Assembly (NCBI RefSeq): GCF_008831285.2
Contig: NC_045138.2
Location: forward strand, 34,032,769-34,096,768
From: Nymphaea colorata
Taxonomy: Eukaryota; Streptophyta; Magnoliopsida; Nymphaeales; Nymphaeaceae
DNA: 64,000 nucleotides
Direction: 5' to 3'
The notes below the pieces were generated by a model, which was not told where the DNA came from, did no database searches, and saw nothing but the letters and a program-made list of their open reading frames with translations. The translations under genes were made by a program, and so were the position numbers. The stretch's first letter is position 1. Each line of letters opens with the position of its first letter. Below, one piece after another: positions 24,271 to 35,140 of this stretch.

Positions 24271-27200
24271 AAGAAAAGCGTGTGGAAAGCGGCTCACATG
24301 TTTCTGGAATTTCTTGTACAACATGAGACCCTGATCTCAGGGTCATGGAAGTCAATCTCCTCCCCCACAGAATTTCAACAGCTCTGTTTGTGGCACCCTC
24401 GCCCTTGATTTTGATGTGCCATAAAAGTCCCCAACATATCAATCAGTTTTCCTTTTGTGGTATCCTCGTCCAGATTTTCATTGCCCTGTAGGGTTCCAAA
24501 AAATGCGAGTGACCAAGATTAAACAAGATCTCTTTTTGGGCAACAAAGGATTTAAGCTTATTGGCGGTTTTTACACCAAGATTCAGAAAACTTCGGTCGT
24601 TTTGTTTAATATTCATCATACTCCCTTTGAATAGAATGAGAAAAGTAGGGAGAACTTCGCTCAGTTTTTTTCTTATCGCATGAGGGTGATTTCACGCTAT
24701 CGCAGAACAAATTATCTACTGCACGTAGAATGGCCTGGGAAAGAAATGGAAGCATTACCTCTTACGAAAGGTTCTCTGGATGGCATAAAGGCGTCAAAGG
24801 GAGGCGCTTTGTAAAAGATTTAGTTACAGCATTGTAGGGTTTACCCTTAAAAAGGGGACCCTTCCAGAAATTCTCCAAAGCCTGGGCCAAACCCAGGCCT
24901 TAGAGGGGGTTTGGAAATAGTTTTCAACCAGCAATTGACGCGCCTCGGTTTAACCTCACTAGCTGCGTCATTGCCCCAAGCGCAAAGATACCCTCTACTT
25001 CCCCCTATCAAGTAATTTTATACTCTCTCCCGCCCCCTTCCATCTCGTCATCCATCGATACAGGACTAAACCCCGACCTACTTCCATCTAGTCACTCGCC
25101 AAGACAGGACTAAATATTCAAGCGCCAGTTAGGCAGTTACCCCTCAAAACGACCACCGCCTCTTCCCGCTTCTTCTGTCGGCTGTCTGCGCGTTCGGCTC
25201 TTGCCCCATCGCGCGACCTTCTGCAACAAGAAACACACAAACGAATCATGCTCACTCGCCGATGTTCATGTCGCCGTGAAATTGCTTTGAAGGAGCTACG
25301 ACAGAAATCTGGTTGCCCACTCCTGATGTTTTCAATAAGGAACTACCGAATGGAGATTCTGCTTTTCCTTACACTTACCGGTTTATGCTATCGGAGAGAA
25401 ACAGGGACATCGCAACTTTTGATCCTCTCTGAATTGAAGGCTTTATATGCAGGCCTCTAACCAGGTCAAAAAACTGCTGAATGTATATGCTGGAAATGGA
25501 GATTCAATTGGTGAATTTCTTTTTCTCTTTTCTCGGTTTAAAAATTCATATGGTAAGATTAGTTGCGTCCCTGTCGATGCAACAACTTGCAACCGCGTCT
25601 GCTGGTTTCGGTGCAGATGGGTATTCCTTGTGTATCAACACCAATGGATCCGGCGGTGCTGTCTTGGTAAAGAACTCTTCAAATTTCTTGTGTGGGTTGA
25701 GCTCTAAGAAGGGGACCCTGGGATTAAGCACTTCTCACAATCTTGGCATTTGTCCTGAAAACTTGCATATAAGATGCATTATTTGCTTTTCATATTGCGT
25801 TTCTCTCAGATTAATTGAAGCTTCAACATTCAACCGTAAGTTTATGACTTATGCTTACTGTGCGTTTCCCACGCAAATAATTTCCGCAAATTCCTGCTCG
25901 AGCTTGCTCTCAATTAGATAGCTGTGGATATGTGAAACTATGTTTCTATGACATCCTTATGAAAAATTGGTTCATCAACCAGAAAGGCAGAAACTTGGAC
26001 ATTCTTCGTACCTGTGACCACATTTGTTTGTAAAAAACAAAAAATATGTTTGAATTTGATTCACTAATGTGAAAAAACCCCATTTTGGGATTGATCCTGC
26101 TTCCTGCGAACCATGAAGAAGCATGGTTGCCTGCATTTTGCATCCGTACTCCCGAGCTAGTTCAAATAATTCTGTATAAGAAGCCCGATCATACTGTTTA
26201 GATGCTCTTGTCCTATGACATCAAGCTGCTCAAGTATTTCGTATTTGTGAGCAATTGGTGAGGAATAGCTTTCAGAAATTTAAACGTTAGAAATATTGAT
26301 AGATCCTAGTGGTATGACAAATAGAATAACATAATTTGGCACGAGTGCTTACCGACTCCTTCTAATTGGTTCAGCCTGTGAACAAACTGACCATTCTACA
26401 ATGTAAATTTGATTGATCTTTTGGTGCTGTATTCAACCAAATCATTACTGTTTTCATAATATGAATTTGATCTTTGCCTTTTCACTGCTGAAGATAGTTG
26501 AAACTGCAGGTTCTTGGAAGGGGAAGCGCACTCGCAGAAATGCAATTTGAACGACTCTGGAGAGAAAAGATCCTAAAAGCCCTTTCCTGAATTCTGTTAT
26601 TATGTGAATGTGGTTGTGTTCTTAGTTTTGTCATCTGTGAAACTTGACTGATGCCAAATGCTCATTCTTCCACTGCATTGAGAACAAAGTAAATTTCTCA
26701 TCCTGTGAAATTTCGTGAATGACTCGAGAACCTTCACAGTTGTACAGGCTGCCAATCACGGATTAGGAAAGATCAGACTGCCGTTATCGTGTGATCATGC
26801 AGACGACTTGTGAATAAATTTCAATGCGGGATCTTGCGCAGACTTTGTTCGAGCAACATCGTTCATGTTGTCCCTGTAAGTTGATTTGTTTTTAATGGAA
26901 AAGGAATGAATATCGTTTTCATTTTCATTAAATCTTTTTAATAAAATTTTCGACCTATATAACGGAAGATGGAAAAATGCAATCAGCACGAGGAATTTTC
27001 AGCACGAGGGCCAATTCTGAAACCAAAGTTATAAAATTTTATCCTAAAAAATCCTTCCAAGGATATTTGTGGTCATTCTGAGCCTAGAACCACGCCTGCT
27101 GGAGGATTTTCCTCCCGCATTGCGTTATGAATGAGCTGTAGTCATTCTCTGTTCTGGAAAATCAGTGTTGTTTCCCTCTTTATACAACAGAAATACTCAT

Positions 27201-30040
27201 GCACTCTTGTCAGTATGGGCTTATTTATAATAAATATTGGTTTTTAGTAGAAACATTGGCAAACTTGTTTGGTACGTCGCCTGCCTGCCACAAAACAGAA
27301 CCGCTAATGTGCTAAATCGAATTTATGAAGAATTTTGTTCCCCACTGACCTGTCCAGCCATTTCGGGAGCCATACATATGGTAAAATCGCGAAGCTGCTG
27401 ATTACATATCTGATCGTATGGTACTCATTGTAGTTGAGACTTGAGGTGCTAAAAATGGTTAGGCAAGGAGTCTCCAGATTTCACTACTTCGAAGTTGTTT
27501 TGGCTAAATCTGATCGTGTAGATATGACTCGTCTGGTAGATTTGATAAGAACAGATTCTCCCATTGTCTTTTTAAATTGGAATATATGATTTTCGAGCTA
27601 TAAAATTGTGTCATTTCAATAGTTGCTAAATTAAGCTCGTCGGGTTTCAGCAATAATTTAAATCTCAGCTCTTATTACCACATTGCTGAGCGCATCTTTT
27701 ACAAAATTATATGAATCAATCATATGAACCGGTGGTGCTTATCTGCAATTCTACACATTTGCACTTAAACTTTTGTTCGATCGGTTATTGATTTCCAATA
27801 ATTATTGGCGGGGAAGGGATAAAACATTTTTAAAATGTCATTCTGCAGTTCAAACAGTACATTCTTATTTCTAACTCAAAGCAGGTGACTTGAATCATTT
27901 GACCCAAAGAAAAGAAAAAGATATCGATGTGATCTTTAACATCAACGCCATCTATTGTTTGATCGTGATTGACCGTGCGTTCCCGCATGAGATTGCTTGT
28001 TTGAAAATGAGTGGAGAACAGGCGGTGAGAATGGCAGCAACTAATTGTGCAAGTTCTGATATGGACAGAGTGATAAAAAAATCATGCATGTGGCCGCTTT
28101 CTTCTTTTCTTTCTCCTTTTTTTGGTCAAAATTTTGCAATAATCTGATCCCAGATTGGTTTCTTCTCCAGCTGGTTGAGGGTATAAAAACCATTCATTAT
28201 GAGTTGGCTTGAACTAGTGGTTGATGAGTCCACCTCAAAATATATATACACATATCTTATTTTAAATAAATATGAAAACTATGTGAACAAATTACACCCC
28301 ATCCATTTAACCGATAATTTACAAAGCTTCACATGCATGTTATATATATATATATATATATAAAAGGAAAAATGTTTGAAAGAGATTTAAAACAACATGT
28401 CTTAAGCCTCCCTTTCTATATTGCTCCTTTTCTATATTCGTAATGTACCTTTTTGAGTTGAAGGCGGATGATGAGAATGAGGGATGACCAACAAACCTTA
28501 TGACGACAACACCTTCATAAAGCAGGGGCAGATATCCAAAATCTTTAACTTAACCCTTCACGCATTATTGCCACTACTTACAACATGTGGTAATTATACA
28601 TTTTAAGGGTACAGCTTCTCTTGTTTGCACAAACATTGAGTTGAATGATTGAAGGGGCAGATCACTTAATAGAACTTAAAATAAGAAGAGATCCATTCAC
28701 CGGAAAAGGGAAAATAACATGACAGTTTGGATGGTGATGGAGGCCCAACCAGAGTTTACTTGTGAAGAGGAGGAAGACCCATCAACGTTTTGTCCCTCCT
28801 TGTCATTAAAGAAAAGCGACGCACATGTTATTTCAGGATAAAGCCTTGTTATAAATAGGAAAAAGTTTTCTTGGTCACAAATGATAACAAGGTTTTATTT
28901 TGATCAGATGCTGGTTGCAGCCGACTTGGTTGACATGTATATGGCCAAATGCGATAAAAAAGTAATCGAGGGATTCTAAGATGTAACTGCACATAAAGTT
29001 TGTAAATGCGGCTTCTTCTGGATGTCAATTGCACCTCTTCATCATACTGTGCTTGTTTGAAAATAAAATGCAGAGACATGATTGCCATGATCGGATTCTC
29101 AGAAAATACGTATAAATTGTCAGATATATCTGCGTAAGGCATGATATTATAACAGGGAATTTGAAGATTTTACCATTGATGCTTCTGCGTCATCACATAT
29201 TGCAAAATCGACAAAAACAGATTACGTACGGAAGCAAAAGAAGGTAGAAAAGGAAAGGATGGCAGATATTTTCTTCTCTCCTCACTCACTGCTGTCCTAA
29301 CACAATAGGACGAAGTTGAACAATTGACAACCTAATCCCTAAACCTAAAGTGGGTCCGGTCTTCAACCTGACAAGACATGGATAATCGAGAAGATATTAT
29401 AACTAGAATATTGAAAAAGAGGAATCCATGCTTATGATTGGCTCAGTGATGATGACACAGCCATTGGTTCTTATAATCCTCTGGATCAGCATCTGGCGTC
29501 GGCTCCTCGAAATTGTGTTAATTCATATGTCATCAAGAATTTCTAGTTCGGTTTCCAACGATTGAAGAAATCTGTAAACCACAAATAAAAGTATTTACAG
29601 ATATATTGAAAAGCGTTGCCTACTTGCTTTTCATACAATCAAGCATCTTAAATTGTAATTATTTTAGGTGTAAACAAAGGTATGACAGGTCAAAATCCAC
29701 TAAATCGAATGCTGTGGCCCCTGATTCCTCCTCTGCATGTTTGTGCTCAATGAATTTAGACTGGGAATACTAAGTCATCAAAAAGCAAGTGGGGTGTTTT
29801 TGTGTTTGTTTATCTACGTTCTTTACTCCTTTTTCATGGGCTAGGCTTCATTTCAAGTTGGCAGTCGCGATGCATCCAAAATCATTGTTTATTGTTGGGT
29901 AGTGGGAAGGATAAAGGCGCATCTGTAATACGTGAGCACCCTCTCATCGTAACCACCTGTTGAAGGTGGGAAAGAGAAAAACTATGGATTCCTGATCCCG
30001 ACTACCAACCACAAAACCCCCCTCTGCCGACTCTTCCCCT
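24271..30040. other. Large intergenic region, no supported gene
   Basis: A pyrimidine-rich stretch at 25000-25245 looks like a plant leader or promoter. It is followed by short overlapping ORFs (25248-25460, 25481-25921), none with a family I recognise. A possible acceptor and short frame lie near 26512. A non-coding transcript or decayed gene is possible but not shown. A (TA)n tract lies at 28342-28362. The rest is AT-rich. Confidence 0.4.
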
Positions 30041-30044
30041 CCCC

Positions 30045-30053
30045 TATAAATTC
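30045..30053 (+). promoter_or_regulatory. TATA box of the CXXS1-type thioredoxin gene
   Basis: TATAAATTC lies 61 bases before the start codon within a C-rich stretch. This is the usual spacing for a short plant 5' leader. Confidence 0.6.
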
Positions 30054-30105
30054 TAGGCCTTCTCTTGCCTGCCCAAAGTTCTGAAATATTTGGTGGGTGT
30101 TCATC

Positions 30106-30826
30106 ATGGAGTCTCAGGCGCAGCTCCAAAAGTTCAGGGTCCTCAGAGTAGAATCAGAAGAGTCATGGGAATTCTTCCTGTCTCAAGCCAAAGATCAATC
30201 CTGCCCTGTAAATCATTAGATCTTTTTCTCTCCTGCCGTCTTTCTCTGTCGAGATTCTCATCCATCAATTCTCTGTTCCAGGTTGTGGTTCACTTTACTG
30301 CATCTTGGTGTGCGCCGTCTATTGCTATGAAGCATTTCTTCGAGGAGCTGGCTCTGAATTTCCAAGATATTCTCTTTCTCTTGGTCGATGTTGATGAAGT
30401 CAAGGTACCCTGCATTTCCCAAATCACGAGAACCACAATTCATCTTTCATAATATTGATTGCTTAATCACTGCATGACCCAAATTTTGTCAACCATTCAA
30501 CCGGCAATCTTGATTTATATACGTTAACAAATTCAACCATGTGTGCCAACATATGTTTTCAACAAGAATTGCTCTAGCCTCTAAAATCAACCACTTACGG
30601 TAGTGATTTTCAAAGCCGAAACAGAAGGTGGTGTATCTTTATGCCAAAATAATGCGTGTTTCCTTGTATATATCAGGGGGTTGCATCGAAGATGGAGGTA
30701 AAGGCTATGCCAACATTTATATTCTTTAATGGGGCAAACCAGGTGGATAAGATCGTCGGTGCTAATCCAGATGAGATTAAGAGAAGGGTTGCGTCGTTTG
30801 CTCAGTCTTTTCGTGCACATAGTTAA
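30106..30826 (+). CDS. CXXS1: Monocysteinic thioredoxin, CXXS1 type
   Basis: Three exons, 30106-30207, 30282-30404 and 30677-30826, with GT-AG phase-0 introns, encode a 124-residue single thioredoxin domain. The active site is Trp43-Cys44-Ala-Pro-Ser47, so the resolving cysteine is replaced by serine. VVVHFTASWCAPS, LFLLVDVDEVK and AMPTFIFFNGANQVDKIVGA are the conserved thioredoxin strands, including the cis-proline at Met-Pro-Thr. Known CXXS proteins cannot do normal dithiol reduction. They act as disulfide isomerases or in glutathionylation chemistry, probably in the cytosol. No targeting peptide is visible. Length and motif match Arabidopsis CXXS1 (about 118 residues). The start is the first Met downstream of the TATA box, and all key residues are present. 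Confidence 0.92.
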
Positions 30827-33000
30827 GACTCGATGCGTGTCTTTTACGTCTGCTTACATGGGGAAGTGTTCACATGGCTCTGCGGACCTTGTATTGATGT
30901 GTTATGTATGTTTAATATGTAAAGTTCGTACATAATATGGTGTAAACTTGGTATTTTATTTGTTTATTTATGAATATTTAACCTGATATCGATTTGCTCG
31001 AGAACTTCGTCTCCATTCCTATGCTTTCGTGAGAGGCGTGTGAATTTAGAATGCGAGGAAGAATATACTCGATATTATATTTGGTGTTAGGAGAGAAGAT
31101 CACTTCCTTGTTTCTAAATAAGCCGCAAGTTTATTTTCTTCTTTTTTTCAAATTTTCTCGTCTATTGTGCTTTATAACTATAAATGTCTTTCGCGCAAGG
31201 GGGGAATCCAATGCTTTCATAATAATCGTAAATTTCAATAAAGTAACTATAATTATGGTCACCACGTAATAGGTTCTATAAAACCCAAAACCGCCTGTGC
31301 ATGTGGACTACGAGAAGGTTCGGGAGATGTTGAAGTGAGCATTAAAGGGGAAGACACAATCAAATCAGTTATGTTCAGAATATTAATTTGATATCAGACC
31401 TGAGCTCTTGATCCATAACCCGGCCCTTGAATATAGCATCCAGATACAAAGTGTGACTATTCTTCCCGAATTACCTTTGTGTTTGATTGTAGTTGTATGA
31501 GCATGCATGCGTGAATGAAATTTCACTCGCCCAATACATCTCAAAAGAGAAATTAAAGGTTACGAACCTTGGAGAAAAGCTGTAGTAAAACATAGCCAGG
31601 CATTGAAACTTAAAAATGCTACAACTTCAGGGGCTACTTTTTCTGGGTATCCTACTTTTTTCAGAAAGATTATATCATCTATCAATCGATAAAAATACAA
31701 AGGACTCTGTACTGCATCAGGATATTAATAATATATTTTTTTTTTGTGAAAGAATTTTGAATACAAGTACACAGCAGGTGCCTACGAATCCCGGCTGATA
31801 CGACTAAGATGAAAAGTGATATATATCTAGAGTATTGCTAGGGTCTTGGCCCGCAGGTTTAACTATATGATGCCGGCTGTTGGCCGGGCCATATCCCCTG
31901 ACACGGGCCAAAACTTTTTGTCAGTCGTGTTCTGGACGGAACTTCCTCGTGGGCTCAAACAGAAGCTTGGATAATAGGCTTCACCCTCTATCCGTGCTTG
32001 TAGCCCGGTTATAGGTGATGGCTATGGACAGTGGGGCTGCCTCTATGGCTCTGGTTTGGCGTCTGTGTGCATCAGTTAGAGCAATACTGTGTACAGATGT
32101 AGGTGACCACTATAAAAGATGAATGACTGCAAATCCATGGCTGGCAGACTGTGAGTCTTTGGTTACGTTCCTCTGCGGACTAGTGGGGATTCAGTCCTTT
32201 TCAGCGATGACAGTGTCCCTCCTAGTCTATTCTTCTTACTGTGGCCTACGGACCTCGGGTTTGTCGATGTTCAGGTCGTGGGGCAACTGAGAACAGCAGT
32301 GTTGTGTAAATACTCTCCTGTGTTGGAAAGGGCAGTCTTGAAGCTCATCCGCACCATTTTCCATCAGTGTGATATCTGGCATGTCAGACACAGAGCCCAC
32401 TCAGTCCTTTTACGTTCGTTTACAGTCTGCTCATTTTCCGAAGATAGACATGCAGTTCAATTTTCCAAATTACGGATGTAGGGATCATAGGCCAAGTTGT
32501 AGCTTAGCTGGGTGCTTTATGAGCGACGTTGTTCTAATTAAGCTGGTTTCTGCACTTGCAACTCCACTTTAATATAGAAATCAGAAAGTCTGACGAGCAG
32601 GGTACGTCTGATTCCATCCTCATTTAATTCCCTCGATTGAGATTAGTCTCATGTTATGGTCATTAATGCGTCTCTCGTTTGGACCGAGCTATCGGCTTTA
32701 GCTATATCTGAAGTTACTTGGACATTGAAAGGAAATGATAGACGCACTTTTGTCCCTCTGGGAAAGGGGTACAGTGGAATCTCCACCTGCAATTCCGTAA
32801 GTACAGTCCCCTTTTTAGCCTTTTGGCATTTTTCCTTTGCTTTACTCCATGTGTTTTCCCGTGACCCCATCTCTGCTTTTTACCACTCTTTACTTAGAGG
32901 GAGACAGACAGAGAGGCGTTCCAGAGGGAACTGCCGTTTCTCTTCTCCCCTCCAAGAGGAGCCATTAACTCGATCTATCATTTCAATTTTCTTCTGTTGA
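30827..33000. other. Intergenic DNA, no gene seen
   Basis: Includes the thioredoxin 3' UTR. A moderately GC-rich block at about 31835-32300 contains the short inverted repeat CCGGCTGTTGGCCGG and may be a worn transposon, but I find no termini or protein. The right end is the purine-rich leader of the next gene. Confidence 0.4.
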
Positions 33001-33093
33001 GGAAGTGAAGAAAGAGAGACGAGGAAGAAGAAGCAACTAGAAAGGGAGTTACGAGTTCTGCAAGGGGGTTGGAAGTGAGGAGGGCTAACGAAA

Positions 33094-33357
33094 ATGTGCT
33101 ATGTGGGGAAGGCTTCAAAGATCTTCATAGGGATAGTAGTGGTTCTGGTGATTGTGGGAATGATAGTGGCGTTCCGTTGGGTCCGCCACGAGCCCAACCA
33201 CAAGAGCCGCCAACAACAATGTGAAGGCAACAGGTGCTCCCCTCCATCTTTCTACCCTCAACCCATCCCAGCAACCGCAGCAGCAGCACCACCCTTTAGC
33301 ACTCCTACGCCCCCTGGCCCTCAAGCTGGTAGCGCCCTTAGTCCAGTGCCTCCTTGA
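33094..33357 (+). CDS. Small single-pass membrane protein with proline-rich tail
   Basis: An 87-residue ORF with a purine-rich leader typical of plant genes. It starts MCYVGKASKIFIGIVVVLVI, with one membrane segment at about residues 9-27. A basic stretch (RWVRHEPNHKSR) follows, then a Cys-x5-Cys pair and a Pro/Ala/Ser-rich tail. The short cytosolic N-terminus and positive residues after the membrane segment fit a small anchored protein. I recall similar short plant proteins beginning MCYVGKA with unknown function, so I believe the gene is real but assign no role. It is intronless. The start is the first ATG after the leader. Confidence 0.6.
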   Translation: MCYVGKASKIFIGIVVVLVIVGMIVAFRWVRHEPNHKSRQQQCEGNRCSPPSFYPQPIPATAAAAPPFSTPTPPGPQAGSALSPVPP

Positions 33358-35000
33358 GCCAGGTACCCCCACCTTCCCCTTGTCTTCTTTCCTCCTCTTT
33401 TTCTTGTACAAAGCCTCTCTCTCTCTCTGGCAATCCTTCTTTGGCATTGGAGGGTTTGTTTAGATCTGTTTTTTCATTTGTCTGGATGTTGGTGTTGATT
33501 GCTTTTGGGGCTTGAGATTGTGAGGTGATAATGCATGGGTTGTCTTAATAGTTTCAGTTTTGGGTCTCACTTTTCATGCTTGATGTAAATGGCCGTGAAA
33601 TTTGAGAATGTGCAAATGAGGGCCTTTTCTTTAATTTGATACTTTCAGTTTTAGGTCTCAATTTTTATGCTTGATGTAACGGGGGTTTTATTTGAGAATG
33701 TGCTGATTTGCCGCTTGTTTGGTCTCACTGAGGGCGAACTTCTCATGATTAGTACACTGAAAGCTACTGACTAACAAATGAAAGTGATGTTTTTGGGGGC
33801 CGAGTTAAGAAGCACTGTTTGCTTTCATGTCCTGACATTATCCACGCTGTAATCTGTGTGTTATTGGGCGTCCGAGCTCACCCAGAGGCTTACCACCGTG
33901 GAAGATGAGCCAATTTGAGCTGAGTTACTTAAACTGAAACCCGCTGTGCCAAATTTTGTGCTGGCATTCCAATTGGAGTTTTAGGAGGCTGAGCAATTTG
34001 TGGCTTTTTTTTTCCCAAACGGAACTAAAGTTCTATGCGGCATATTTGAATCCCCATCTGAATTGACAGGAGAGGGAAAAAGGAATGAGAATGAAGATTC
34101 ATTGAAATTTTTTATTTCATTTCAATTGCTCTTAATCTAAGATCAATCATGCAAGTCTTGATCTGATCTGAAGAAATGTTCTGAACAATACCTTAGGATT
34201 CAAGTCTTCTGTATTATATAAAACTCAAAGTTACCTAACAGCTTCCAGTTTGAACACCTAGTATTGAAATGTATAATATGTACAAAGTAAAAAAAAAAAG
34301 AAAAGAAAATGAAGAGACAGGTCATCCCCATTTACCAATGGTAGATGATTTATAATCGCTTCTACTGAGTAGTGATTTTGAGACTGGTCGCTTTCATCCA
34401 CCGCATGTTGGCCAATTTGTTTCATGAAGGAGCAGCAGGTGGTCAGTAATTTAGCCGGCTACCTGCAGTTCGTGATTGTCCGTTGTGCCCACACTGACAC
34501 ACCATCTGATCCTGATGGTCTGCATGCCGTGGCCTTTTCCATGAAAAATCTGGGAAGATCTGCGTCCAAATCTGATCCTGATGATCTGCAGACTAGCTCG
34601 AATATAAACCATTAATGAATTTATGCAAGGATTCCATTCCTTCGCACACCTAGTTCCTGGTTTAGATATCTTTGTTTTCGTTAAAGATGAGTTGCACACT
34701 GACTGTTTTAGTGCTCACACATGTGGCTCATAAAAGGTGCAACACATTGTATACGAGAAGATGTTTGAATTAATAAAATGGTGGCTAAGTAGGTAGAGCG
34801 GGTGCAATTTAGTAGTATGAAATTTGTGCACTTCCGGATGAAAAAATTGATCTGGAATGAATGGTACAGATCACGAATGTTCAGGGGTCAAAACCTAGAA
34901 CGAAGTACTTGGACCATTGTTTTGAAATGCGTTAATCAACATTTTAACAGGCATTCATTACCACCACAAGTGCTTGAAGAGACGGTTGCGATGGTGTCCA
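33358..35000. other. Intergenic DNA, no gene seen
   Basis: 3' flank of the small membrane-protein gene and AT-rich DNA. Near 34504 and 34570 the phrase ATCTGATCCTGATGRTCTGC occurs twice, a short direct repeat. No coding signal is recognised. Confidence 0.4.
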
Positions 35001-35017
35001 ATTGAAGATCCTTTTTA

Positions 35018-35140
35018 GTTCACAAGAAGTGGACCGATATTCCACTTCGATGCCCATGTATCTTTTGAAGCGAGCAATTTCAATGCCCAGCAGATACTTG
35101 AGATGACCTAAAGCTTCTAGGTGAAATTCTCTGTTGCTGG
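35018..35140 (-). mobile_element. Ty1/copia LTR-retrotransposon fossil, reverse-transcriptase fragment
   Basis: Read on the minus strand, a short stretch matches the conserved copia reverse-transcriptase block (LEALGHLKYLLGIEIARFK; the family usually has LGxLKYFLGIEVARS). Only this piece is recognisable. No LTRs, gag or integrase are visible nearby, so it is an old, broken remnant. Confidence 0.6.
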
